NCBI RefSeq assembly: GCF_000341085.1
Contig: NZ_ANBA01000018.1
Span: 1 to 64,000, forward strand
Reading direction: 5' to 3'
Length of the DNA: 64,000 nucleotides
DNA from: Nocardiopsis ganjiahuensis DSM 45031
Lineage (GTDB): Bacteria; Actinomycetota; Actinomycetes; Streptosporangiales; Streptosporangiaceae
Positions within the stretch are counted from its first letter, which is position 1. Every line of letters begins with the position of its first letter. Under the pieces are notes generated by a model that saw only the letters and a list, made by a program, of their open reading frames with translations, did not search any database and was not told the DNA's origin. The translations under genes were made by a program, and so were the position numbers. Positions 42,775-51,721 of this stretch are shown piece after piece.

Positions 42775-43695
42775 CTAGCGTCCGGCGGGCTCGACCTCCC
42801 GCGCGGCGAGGAACTCCGGGCGGGCGTCGCCCGCGCTGAACGGCTTCGTGCACGCGTTGTCCACGCTGTTGAACACGATGAACACGTTGGAGCGGGGGTA
42901 GGGCGTGATGTTGCCGCCCGACCCGTGCATGCAATTGGAGTCGAACACGGTCATGTCGCCCGCCGAGCCGGTGAGCACGTCGATGCCGTGCCGGTCGGCC
43001 AGCAGGTTCAGTGACGCCTGGTCCGGGGTGCCCACGTGCTGGCTCTGCAGAGAGGACCTGTAGTGGTCGTCCGGGGTCTGGCCCACGCAGGAGACGAAGG
43101 TCCGGTGCGAGCCCGGCATGATCATCAGGGCGCCGTTGTGGGTGTAGTTGTCGCTGAGCGCCACGGAGAAACTGACCGCGCGCATCCGGGGCATGCCGTC
43201 CTCGGCGTGCCAGGTCTCGAAGTCCGAGTGCCAGTAGAACGAGCCGCCGCCGAAGCCGGGCTTGTAGTTGACGCGGCTCTGGTGCACGTACACGTCGGAG
43301 CCGAGGATCTGGCGGGCGCGGTCGACGAGGCGGGGGTCGTTCACGAGGTCGCGGAAGACCTTGCTCACCTTGTGCACCTCGAAGACCGAGCGCACCTCGT
43401 CGGAGGCGGGTTCGACGACGACGCGTTCGTCGGCGCGCAGGGCGGGGTCCTCGCTGAGCCGTCCGAGTTCGGCGCGGTAGGCCTCGACCTCGTCCGGGCT
43501 GACGATCGACTCGACCTGCGTGTAGCCGCGGCGGTCGTAGCCGTCCAGTTCCTCGGTGGTGAACGGGCCGGCCGGAGCCGGGCGCCCCGGGGCGCCGGTC
43601 CAGACGACGGGGTCCCTGCGGTAGAGCAGTGCGGGTTCGGAGGTTTTACGGGTCGGGTACTCGTCCGCGGTCGGAAGATCCATTTGCAGAGTCAT
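42775..43695 (-). CDS. ectD: ectoine hydroxylase
   Basis: A 306-residue Fe(II)/2-oxoglutarate dioxygenase that turns the osmoprotectant ectoine into 5-hydroxyectoine. The signature FYWHSDFETWHAEDGMPRMR starts at residue 153; iron ligands are H156, D158 and H257 (CMHGSGGN). Other EctD segments are VNYKPGFGGG and NGALMIMPGSHRTFVS. ATG 43695 has GGGGAG upstream. No ectA, ectB or ectC is within the window, so substrate must come from genes elsewhere or uptake. It lies antiparallel inside the secretion-like locus. Confidence 0.93.
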   Translation of the reverse strand: MTLQMDLPTADEYPTRKTSEPALLYRRDPVVWTGAPGRPAPAGPFTTEELDGYDRRGYTQVESIVSPDEVEAYRAELGRLSEDPALRADERVVVEPASDEVRSVFEVHKVSKVFRDLVNDPRLVDRARQILGSDVYVHQSRVNYKPGFGGGSFYWHSDFETWHAEDGMPRMRAVSFSVALSDNYTHNGALMIMPGSHRTFVSCVGQTPDDHYRSSLQSQHVGTPDQASLNLLADRHGIDVLTGSAGDMTVFDSNCMHGSGGNITPYPRSNVFIVFNSVDNACTKPFSAGDARPEFLAAREVEPAGR

Positions 43696-44299
43696 GGCGC
43701 TCCCCTCGATGAGGGTGCTCCTCTCGGCTGGGGTCCTTCGTACGACATGCGAACTTAACAAAACCATACGCTGCTGCACACGGCGTCATTTTCGTCGCGT
43801 GTTTACACGTTGGCCGACTGGGTATTACTGCCATACTTATGGGCGAAAATAAATGAACCCGGCGGCTCGGCCTCCGGTTTCCGCTGTCCCTCCGGGTGGC
43901 ATTCTCCGGTGCTCACCTGCGCTGTCTCGCCGAAGGCCGCCCACGGGCGAGCTGAGCACCCTCTTCTCCGTATCGCCCCAGGTCGTCCAGTTGCGCGGCC
44001 GAATTCGCCAACCCTCCGCCGCGCTGATCGGTCTTTGCGTGTGACCTATTTCACAAGCATATGAGGCGAACCATGGTGCAAAAGGTACGCCGTTCCCGCG
44101 GCCGAAGCGGGCCCGTAATCGACCCCGACGCACCTCCCGAATCCCCGCCGATCCCCCGAAAGCCGCCGCGTCCTCCGCGCGTCCTTCCCGGGTGACCCCG
44201 GTTTCACGCGGAGTTCTCGCGCGGGGTCTGGCGTGAAAGCCTTGACTACTTCACAGTAGTGGGGTCCGGATTTCCTCGACCCGCTCAAGAGGAGAACAA
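43696..44299. other. intergenic region, no gene seen
   Basis: About 600 bp between ectD (minus) and a secreted nuclease gene (plus). An AT-rich patch at about 43750-43855 probably holds the ectD promoter, where salt control would act. Near 44245, CTACT and AGTAG flank TCAC before the nuclease gene. Short reading frames here lack family-like sequence. Confidence 0.45.
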
Positions 44300-44959
44300 G
44301 TGCCCCCCTTCCCCCGCGTGCTCGCGCGCGCCGCGGCGACCGTTTCGGCCGCCGCCGTCGTGATGGTCCTCGGTTGGTCCGCCCCGGCCGCCGCCGACCA
44401 CATCCTCCCCCCGAACATCCCCGGCGACGCGGCGGCCCAGACCCAGCTGAACTCGCTCACCGTCGCCCCCAAGGGCCCGCAGACCGGTTACGACCGAAGC
44501 CTCTTCCCGCACTGGAACGTGGTGGACAGCCCCTGCACCGCCCGTCAGGTGGTGCTCCAGCGGGACGGCCACGACGTCGTCACCGACTCCAACTGCCAGC
44601 CCACCTCCGGCAGCTGGTGGAGCGCCTTCGACGACCAGTGGGTCGACGACGTCCCCGGTGACATCAGCGTCGACCACCTGGTCCCGCTCAGTGAGGCGTG
44701 GAAGACCGGGGCCGCCGACTGGTCCACCGCCCGGCGCGCGGACTTCGCCAACGACGTCACGAGCTCCCAGCTGTGGCTGGCCACCCCGTCCAGCAACAGC
44801 TCCAAGGGCGACAAGGACCCGTCGGAGTGGATGCCGCCCAACACGTCCGTCCACTGCGACTACGCCAAGTCCTGGATCAACGTGAAGTACGTCTACGACC
44901 TCACCATCACCTCCTCCGAGGAGTCCACCCTCCAGAGCACCCTCGACACCGCCTGCTAG
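44300..44959 (+). CDS. secreted HNH endonuclease (DUF1524-like)
   Basis: A 219-residue exported nuclease. A signal peptide (about residues 1-33: ARAAATVSAAAVVMVLGWSA, cleavage after PAAA) precedes the mature protein. The HNH core is VDHLVPLSEAWKTGAADW (about 123-140) with later Asn and His (SSNSSKGDKDPSEWMPP), as in the DUF1524 group. Probably it degrades extracellular DNA or RNA. GTG start at 44300 with AGGAGA upstream. No immunity gene is adjacent; export by Sec would make one unnecessary. Confidence 0.87.
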   Translation: MPPFPRVLARAAATVSAAAVVMVLGWSAPAAADHILPPNIPGDAAAQTQLNSLTVAPKGPQTGYDRSLFPHWNVVDSPCTARQVVLQRDGHDVVTDSNCQPTSGSWWSAFDDQWVDDVPGDISVDHLVPLSEAWKTGAADWSTARRADFANDVTSSQLWLATPSSNSSKGDKDPSEWMPPNTSVHCDYAKSWINVKYVYDLTITSSEESTLQSTLDTAC

Positions 44960-45013
44960 CGGAGGGCCCTGCCGGCGGGCGGCGCCCGTCAGCGGACCCT
45001 GTTCACCCGCGGT

Positions 45014-45046
45014 CGCGGCCCGGCTCCTCCGAGGGGCCGGGCCGCG
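45014..45046 (+). terminator. terminator of the HNH nuclease gene
   Basis: Fourteen-base arms beginning CGCGGCCCGG, one wobble, 5-nt loop. It lies 55 bp past the stop. Confidence 0.7.
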
Positions 45047-45280
45047 CCCTGTTTCCGTTCCGGTCGTCCCCGAGCCGGTCCCGTGCCGCCCGGCCGGTTC
45101 CGTGTCGCAGGGGGCCTGTTCTGCGCCGTACGGCCGGGCCCGCCCGGTGTTTCCGGCGTGCCCAGTATTTCTGCCACACCGGCCCTCCGCTTCTCAGCTT
45201 CTCCCCGATGCAGCACTATGGGTGATGGCTATGGCTACAGGGCGGAACTCGTCAGCGCTGTCACGAGGAAGGGCTAGTAG

Positions 45281-47743
45281 ATGACCGGCACCAGGGGCAC
45301 CCGGGGCGCGACCCGTCTCGCGGTCCGCTACTTCGACGACCGCGTGCTCTTCAGCGACAACGAGGCCTGGGCCTACTTCCGGCTCCCCACGGTGTCCTAC
45401 GAGTTCACCACCCCCGAGGAGCGCCAGGCGCTCGCCACCAACATCACCATCGCCCTCGCCGCCATCCGGATGAACGACGCCGAGGTGCACCTGCGCGTCG
45501 CGCACCGCACCTACCCGGCCGCCCAGTGGGCCACCCGGCTGGACGAGACCGCCGACGCCGGCCCCGGCTGGTTCGACTACCTCGACGAGATGTACCGGCA
45601 CGTGTGGGTCAAGGACTTCTGGACCAAGGAGGTCTACCTCGGCGTGCGCCTGGGCATGCGCAACGCCGGGGCGGGCCTGGGCCTGTTCTCCCAGCTCTTC
45701 GGCGCCTACCAGCGCACCGAGCAGGCTCTGGGCATCAACGACGACGCGATCGACGACAAGGAGATCGCCCGCTGGACCGACCAGTCCGAGCGCCTCGGCC
45801 GCGCCCTGGCCGCCAGCTCCCTGCACGCCCGGCACGCCACCTCCGACGAGGTCGCCTGGCTCATCCGGCACGCGGTCAGCGGCACCGCCGAGGAGAGCCG
45901 CCCCTCGGCCGCGGGCCGCCGCACCTGGGGGCGCGGCGAGATCGAGCAGCTCGTGGACGGGGTGATCCACAACGGCCGCTCCATGCTGTGCCTCGAACAG
46001 CCCGCCGGGTCCACCTACGTGGCGTTCCTGTCGTTCGCCCGCTTCCCGGACCTCATGCCCTTCCCCGACGGCGAGCCCTGGCTGCACCACGCGGACGCGC
46101 TGCCGTTCCCCGTCGAGATCTCGCTGCGGATGAAACTCGTCCCGCCCGCGAAGGCCTCCAAGGACGTCGGCCGCAAACTCGCGCACGCCCGCGACATGGA
46201 CGCGCACATCCGTGAGGCCGGGGTCGAGGCGCCCATCGCCCTGGCCGAGCAGATCGACGCCGCCCGCATGCTGGAGCACGGCATCACCAAGGAACGCCTG
46301 CCGTTCGTCTACGGCTGGCACCGGCTCATGGTCTCCGCGCCCACCGAACGCCTCCTGAGCCAGCAGGTCGAGGCGGTCGTGGAGCACTACCGGGACATCG
46401 GCATCGACGTCGTCAACTCCACCGGCGACCAGATCTCCCTGTTCAACGAGTCCCTGCCCGGCGACCGCATCCGCCTGAACGCCTACGCCCAGCGCCAGCC
46501 GCTGCGCACCATCGCGGGCGGCATGCCCACCGCGACGGTCGAGGTCGGCGACCGCGTGGACAACCAGGGCGGCGGCTGGGTCGGCCCCTACGTCGGCGAG
46601 ACCATCGGCCGGGCGCGCTCCATCGTGCACTTCGACCCCATGGTCGCCGCGGCACGCAACCGCCCCACCGCCATCGCCATCACCGGCGAGCCCGGCGGCG
46701 GAAAGACCACCCTCGCGCTGCTCATGATCTACCAGCTGGCCCTGCGCGGGGTCACGGTCGCCGCCATCGACCCCAAGGGTGACGCGGAGTCCCTCGTGGA
46801 GCTGCTCAAGCACCGCGGCCGCAAGGCCCGCATCATGTCGCTGGGTTCGGCCCAGCCCGGCCTGCTCGACCCCTTCGCCTTCGGTGACGACCTCGCCGCG
46901 AAGAAGACCATGGCCACCGAGACGCTGCGCCTGCTGCTGCCCCGCATGAGCGAGGAGCGCGAGTCCGCGATGATCCAGGCGGTCGCCACGGTCGCCAACC
47001 AGCCCCAGCCGTCCCTGGCCAAGGTCGTCGACCACCTGTCCTCCTCCGACGACGCCGCCTCCCGCAACCTGGGCGCGGTCCTGGGTTCGATGTCGGAGAT
47101 GCGGCTGGCGTCGCTGTGCTTCGACCCCCAGGGCGAGGCGCGCATCGACACCGAGGGGTGGACCACCGTGTTCACCCTGGGCGGGCTCACCCTGCCCGAC
47201 TCCGGGGTCAATCGCGACGACTACTCCTACGAGCAGCGCCTGTCCGTCGCGCTCCTCTACCTGGTCTCGCAGTTCGCCCGCCGCCTGATGAACGGCCTCG
47301 ACCGGCGCCTGCCCAAGGCGATCTTCCTCGACGAGGCCTGGGCGGTCACCTCCACCCCCGAGGGCGCCAAGCTCGTCCCCGAGGTCTCCCGGATGGGCCG
47401 CTCCCGCAACACCGCGCTCATCCTGGTGTCCCAGAACGCGGGCGACATGCTCAACGAACAGGTCACCAACTGCCTGTCCTCGGTGTTCGCCTTCCGCTCC
47501 AGCGAGGCCCACGAGGTCGCCGACGTCATGGCGCTGCTCGGCGTGGACACCAACGAGGACCACATGGCGGTGCTCCGCAACCTCGGCAACGGCGAGTGCC
47601 TGTTCCGCGACCTCGACGGGCGCACCGGGAGGATCGGCGTCGACCTGGTCTCCGAGGGGCTGCTGCGCTGGCTGGACACCAACCCCACCCGCGAGCGGCC
47701 CGCCGGGGATTCCCTGGTGTCCGCTAACGGCCGCGACCAGTAG
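45281..47743 (+). CDS. VirB4/TraC-like secretion ATPase
   Basis: An 820-residue ATPase of the VirB4 type, which powers assembly and transfer in type IV secretion systems. Walker A is GEPGGGKTT near residue 468; Walker B is AIFLDEAW near 680, followed by SRMGRSRNTALILVSQNAGD, typical of the VirB4/TraC ATPase core. The N-terminal half (RLAVRYFDDRVLFSDNEAWA) is the divergent actinobacterial form. Strong GAGGAAGGG before the ATG. No hydrophobic segments, so it is a cytoplasmic or peripheral motor. Together with TcpC- and TcpE-like proteins it completes the channel core. Confidence 0.87.
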   Translation: MTGTRGTRGATRLAVRYFDDRVLFSDNEAWAYFRLPTVSYEFTTPEERQALATNITIALAAIRMNDAEVHLRVAHRTYPAAQWATRLDETADAGPGWFDYLDEMYRHVWVKDFWTKEVYLGVRLGMRNAGAGLGLFSQLFGAYQRTEQALGINDDAIDDKEIARWTDQSERLGRALAASSLHARHATSDEVAWLIRHAVSGTAEESRPSAAGRRTWGRGEIEQLVDGVIHNGRSMLCLEQPAGSTYVAFLSFARFPDLMPFPDGEPWLHHADALPFPVEISLRMKLVPPAKASKDVGRKLAHARDMDAHIREAGVEAPIALAEQIDAARMLEHGITKERLPFVYGWHRLMVSAPTERLLSQQVEAVVEHYRDIGIDVVNSTGDQISLFNESLPGDRIRLNAYAQRQPLRTIAGGMPTATVEVGDRVDNQGGGWVGPYVGETIGRARSIVHFDPMVAAARNRPTAIAITGEPGGGKTTLALLMIYQLALRGVTVAAIDPKGDAESLVELLKHRGRKARIMSLGSAQPGLLDPFAFGDDLAAKKTMATETLRLLLPRMSEERESAMIQAVATVANQPQPSLAKVVDHLSSSDDAASRNLGAVLGSMSEMRLASLCFDPQGEARIDTEGWTTVFTLGGLTLPDSGVNRDDYSYEQRLSVALLYLVSQFARRLMNGLDRRLPKAIFLDEAWAVTSTPEGAKLVPEVSRMGRSRNTALILVSQNAGDMLNEQVTNCLSSVFAFRSSEAHEVADVMALLGVDTNEDHMAVLRNLGNGECLFRDLDGRTGRIGVDLVSEGLLRWLDTNPTRERPAGDSLVSANGRDQ

Positions 47744-48158
47744 CGAACCTTTCGCGTCGGCGCGTGTTCCCGCAGGTCAACGGAGAGTCGGCCGCGGAGG
47801 CGCGGGGACGGGGTCCGACTCCGCGGACAACAGGTGACAAAGGGGTGCGGGGAGTCGGGTTCGGGCACGACCAGGATGGGGATCAAGGAGATTATCGTCT
47901 GCCCTCCGAACCAGCCGCCTGACGAACCAGCCGCCTGACCCCCGCCCCCGTACCCGCACCCTCCCGTCCCGCCTCCGACCGCCACGAGCCGCGTACCCGG
48001 TCCGTCCCGGCTCCGGATCCCGCGCGCCGCCCACCCGCTCTGCTCCGGTCGCCACGGGGCGTACACCCCTCTCCGTTCCCGAACACCACGAGCCGCCGTC
48101 CCCCGCCCCTGACTGACCCGCACCCCGACAGGCACCCACCACTCACGAGGGATCGCCC
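47744..48158. other. intergenic region with 16-bp tandem repeat
   Basis: About 415 bp between the VirB4-like and coiled-coil membrane genes. It contains GAACCAGCCGCCTGAC twice in direct tandem (47908-47939). No credible gene or hairpin terminator was seen. Confidence 0.5.
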
Positions 48159-49208
48159 ATGAGTGAGGACGTCATCCGGCCGCGCCCCGTCGTCGACACC
48201 GCTCTGCCCGAGGAACTACGCGAGGACATCTTCCGGGAGGCCAACGCCCCGGAGTCGCACCGCATGCGCGCCGAGGGGGAGGCCGTCAGCCGTGCCCTCC
48301 GCTTACGCGAGGGCGGTATCCAGCTGCTCGGTGTCGGCTTCACCCTGGTCCTGGCCCTGCTCACCGCCGGCTGGTACCTCGGCATGGTGATCGCCAGCAT
48401 CAGCCTGATCGCCTACGTCGCCGCGCTGGCCGTGCGCAAGGAGGCCGATCCGGTGGTGCGGGGGATCGGCGCCGCGATCGGCGGGGGAGCCTTCGCGGCC
48501 GCGCCCCTGTGGCTGTTCGACGTCCTGCCGCTGGACCCGCCCGGCGGCGCCCCCTGGCTGCTGTTCGCGCTACTGGTCGGCATGGTCACCGCGGACACGC
48601 TCACGGCACAGGTCAAGGAGCCGCCCGAGGAGCACTACCGCGACCGGATCCTGTTGCCGGAGGACATCAGCGCCGCCGACCACGGTCTGCTGGTGGCGGT
48701 CCAGCAGACCATCGACAAGGTCACCGACGCCCGTGTGGAGCTGGGTGGCTCCGACACCCTGGACACCGCCCGGGGGCTCTTGGTCCTGCGGGAACAGGAG
48801 TGGCGGATCGCCTCCCTGCTGGCCCGCCAGCGCGAACTGCGCCGGGAGTACATCCGGCGCTGGCAGCAGGCCTCCTCGCCCCGGGTGCGCGAGGTCCTCG
48901 CCCCCCAGCGGGAGCACCTGATCGCGGTGGAGGGCCACATCCGCGACCGGGTCGACCAGATCGTCGACTACGGCCGGCTGGTGGAGGCCTCGGTCCTGGC
49001 GCACCGCGAGTGGGAGCAGTGCCAGGAGGCCCTGGACTCGATGGACTCCTACACGGACCTGCGCGCCGAGGCCTCCCTGATGTCCGTGCGCTCCGCCGAG
49101 GTCGCCGAACTCGCCGACACCGCCGAGGCCGCCCGCAGGGTGCGGGACGAGTACGTGGCCAGGGTCCACGCCGCCGTCACCGGCCTCGCGGAGCTGCCCC
49201 GAGGGTGA
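48159..49208 (+). CDS. membrane protein with C-terminal coiled coil, likely secretion-locus component
   Basis: A 349-residue protein that I do not recognise. After 55 polar residues come two pairs of helices (LLGVGFTLVLALLTAGWYL with IASISLIAYVAALAV, then GIGAAIGGGAFAAAPLWLF and LLFALLVGMVTADTL), then a long helical, charged C-terminal region (about 155-345) likely to form a coiled coil. Same strand and next gene after the VirB4-like ATPase, so probably part of the same apparatus. GAGGGA lies upstream of the ATG. Confidence 0.65.
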   Translation: MSEDVIRPRPVVDTALPEELREDIFREANAPESHRMRAEGEAVSRALRLREGGIQLLGVGFTLVLALLTAGWYLGMVIASISLIAYVAALAVRKEADPVVRGIGAAIGGGAFAAAPLWLFDVLPLDPPGGAPWLLFALLVGMVTADTLTAQVKEPPEEHYRDRILLPEDISAADHGLLVAVQQTIDKVTDARVELGGSDTLDTARGLLVLREQEWRIASLLARQRELRREYIRRWQQASSPRVREVLAPQREHLIAVEGHIRDRVDQIVDYGRLVEASVLAHREWEQCQEALDSMDSYTDLRAEASLMSVRSAEVAELADTAEAARRVRDEYVARVHAAVTGLAELPRG

Positions 49209-49872
49209 CCTGGCGGGCGCGGCCGAGCACGGCGGCGGCGAGCAGCCCCAGGCACCCCCAGGAGAGGAGCGTGGTGGCGAGCGTGACCACGGCCCCGTGG
49301 GTCCCGTAGGCCCGGAAGACCACCGGGTGGTTCAGGACCGCGAACACCGCGAACAGCAGCGCGGCCAGCCACAGCGCGGCGGGGACGGCCGATCCGGGTG
49401 GCGTGCCCCGTCGGCGGCGGACGCCCGACAGGGCGGTGTGCAGGCACAGGAGGCCGCCGAGCACCGCCTCCAGGTTCTGGAGGAGGAGCACCCCGGAGAG
49501 CACCAGCACGGTCAGGGTGAGGAGCACGGCGGCCGACCACCAGGTCCCGGGCCGGTATCGGTGGGCGGCCAGGACGAGCAGCGCCACCAGGGTCAGCACG
49601 CAGCCCCACACGACGTACCAGGGGGCCAGGTCCGCCGGTCCGGGGAGGAGGTGGGCGACCGGGCCCCGCCGGGACCAGACCAGCAGGGCCAGATGCATGA
49701 CCGTGAGCACGGCCGCGGCGCACCACAGTTCGAGCCAGGCGCCCCGGGGCAGCCCGGGGCGCTCGGCGTGCAGGAGCAGCAGCACCAGGAACGCCGCCGT
49801 CCACACCTGGGGGTTGGGCAGGTCCCAGGTCAGCCACACGTCGGGCAGCACCGCGACCACCAGGGCGTACAC
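49177..49872 (-). CDS. hypothetical polytopic membrane protein
   Basis: About 231 residues with seven or so hydrophobic helices (VWTAAFLVLLLLHAE, LELWCAAAVLTVMHLALLVW, VLTLVALLVLAAHRY, AALWLAALLFAVFAVLNH). No family recognised. The first available start is GTG at 49872, but the same frame is open and hydrophobic upstream (PPLSGSALLGFS), so the true start may be further up. Its 3' end overlaps the preceding plus-strand gene by 32 bp. Confidence 0.6.
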   Translation of the reverse strand: MYALVVAVLPDVWLTWDLPNPQVWTAAFLVLLLLHAERPGLPRGAWLELWCAAAVLTVMHLALLVWSRRGPVAHLLPGPADLAPWYVVWGCVLTLVALLVLAAHRYRPGTWWSAAVLLTLTVLVLSGVLLLQNLEAVLGGLLCLHTALSGVRRRRGTPPGSAVPAALWLAALLFAVFAVLNHPVVFRAYGTHGAVVTLATTLLSWGCLGLLAAAVLGRARQVTLGAAPRGR

Positions 49873-50185
49873 GGAGAAGCCCAGCAGCGCGGACCCGCTC
49901 AGCGGCGGCCGTGCGGAGAGGGTGCGTTCGAGTACGGACCGGGTGCGGTCGGGAAGTGGTGGCAGAGGCAGGGGAAGGCACCCTTCGGGGCGGGAAAACG
50001 GCGCCCCTCAACTCTGGCACCGAATGTCCGGCCGGACGACGGGACGGGGCCCTCCACCCCTCCGGTGTCCGATACCGGTCATGCCGGGGGCCGGCGCACG
50101 AGCCCTCCGGACACGGCCGGATGCGGCCACGGGCGCTTCCCCGGTTCGCCCCACGCGGGTTCCACCGGTCTGGCAGATTGGGCGG

Positions 50186-51610
50186 ATGAGAGCTGACTGG
50201 TCGAACGGGGACCGTTCCCTCGACGCCCTCCGGGAGTGGGTGACCGTCATGGTCGCCATGGGCCGACTCGGGTTCTCCGATGTCATGGACAGGGCCTACG
50301 AGAGGCTGATCGACCTGCGGTCCTCCTCCGGAGAGACGCTGATCGACGGCACACTGCTGGACGGTCCCGCCCCCGACCGGGCCGAACCGGCCAAGATCCG
50401 GGCCGACGCCGCCGAGGTCCACGACTTCGCGGACCGGGCCTTCGCCAACCACCTGCGCGTGCAGCGCCGCTGGCCCGGGCGCACCGACGTCGACCGGCTC
50501 GAACGGGCGGGGCAGGCCCTGGCCGCGATCGGCGTCCCCCTGTTCGAGGGGGTCGACTGCTGTGACGGCTGCCTGGAGCACAACGGCGGCGAACCGTACG
50601 TGTGGAGCCTGGCCGACCACCAGGACGTCAAGGCCCGCGCCGTCGCCTACTTCTTCGAATCCGACATCGAACTCGCGCTGTTCGGCGAGCACCTGTGGAT
50701 CAGCTTCGCGGTACGCGAGCACGACCTGCTGGGGGCGGCGGCCGCGGAGATCCTGGAGGTCCTGCACGCGCACGGCCTCGACGCCCTGTGGCCGGACGAG
50801 ACGGCCGCCCGCATCCGGGTGGACATGGACTGGCGGTGCCGCCGCCGGGGCCGGCTCGCCGCGCACCCGGGCCCCCGCGCGTCCCGGGAACCGATGATCC
50901 GGGTGGAGCTCACCAATCCGCAGCCCGAGCACCTCCTGCCCTGGTGGGGCGAGGACCACCTGCGGGACACCTCGGTCCGCGAGTTCGCCCGGGTCGCCCT
51001 GCCCTGGCTCCCGACGGGGCAGCGGGTCGAGGTGACCAGCCGGGTCCGCGAGGACCTCATGATCTTCCTGGAACGCGACTTCGACCGGATCCGGGTGCTG
51101 GGCGCGGCCTGCCTGTCCGGGGTGGAGCCGACCTACGGGGAGGGCCTCCTGCTGTCCCGCGACCACCTGGACGAGGTCCTCAGCCGCTGGGCGGTGGACG
51201 GCTCGCTGCCCTCGGAGGACGCCCCGCCCGCCTCGCGCGGGCTTCTCGACGTCAGGTACAGCGACGGCCATCCGCTGGGGGTGGGGCGCACGGGGCTCGA
51301 GGTGCCGATGGAGCTTGCGGAACTGCGCTCCCTGCTGCACCGGGCCGTCCCCGCGCTGGGCACGTTCGTGGTCGCCTGTTCGTTCAACGGTGTGTGCGTG
51401 CAGATGGTCTGGCAGGAGGACCACACCGTGTGGATGGAGACCCCGGACCCCGTGGCCCGCGTCTCGTACGGCCGGCTCGGCACCCTCGCGGAGGCGGAGG
51501 AGCTGTTCTGCCAGCTCGCGGAGGAGGGCACGTCGGGGCTGCTGGGCGCCCCCGGGGTGCACACGCTCCACTGGGACCACCATCTTGACGACGAGCCGCC
51601 CCAGGGGTGA
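50186..51610 (+). CDS. DUF6891-like protein
   Basis: A 474-residue cytoplasmic protein. The N-terminal half resembles DUF6891 (DRLERAGQALAAIGVPLFEG, DCCDGCLEHNG and AYFFESDIELALFGEHLWI). That family is common near SUKH/immunity-like genes but has no known function. The C-terminal half is a separate, unrecognised domain (LRSLLHRAVPALGTFVVACS, DHTVWMETPDP). The CC..C cluster in the first half could bind metal. The start is ATG 50186. It has no operon partner. Confidence 0.65.
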   Translation: MRADWSNGDRSLDALREWVTVMVAMGRLGFSDVMDRAYERLIDLRSSSGETLIDGTLLDGPAPDRAEPAKIRADAAEVHDFADRAFANHLRVQRRWPGRTDVDRLERAGQALAAIGVPLFEGVDCCDGCLEHNGGEPYVWSLADHQDVKARAVAYFFESDIELALFGEHLWISFAVREHDLLGAAAAEILEVLHAHGLDALWPDETAARIRVDMDWRCRRRGRLAAHPGPRASREPMIRVELTNPQPEHLLPWWGEDHLRDTSVREFARVALPWLPTGQRVEVTSRVREDLMIFLERDFDRIRVLGAACLSGVEPTYGEGLLLSRDHLDEVLSRWAVDGSLPSEDAPPASRGLLDVRYSDGHPLGVGRTGLEVPMELAELRSLLHRAVPALGTFVVACSFNGVCVQMVWQEDHTVWMETPDPVARVSYGRLGTLAEAEELFCQLAEEGTSGLLGAPGVHTLHWDHHLDDEPPQG

Positions 51611-51721
51611 ACCGCCCCGCGGCCGCACCCTCGCACCGCCCCGAACCACCACCGGACAGCCCGGGCGCCGACCGTCCCGTCGCCCGGGCCCTGCCCGGAA
51701 CACGATCACGGTCCCCGGCGG

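Noticed and set aside
45194..47563. A 789-codon minus-strand frame opposite the VirB4-like gene
   Set aside because: No recognisable domain, while the plus strand encodes complete Walker motifs.
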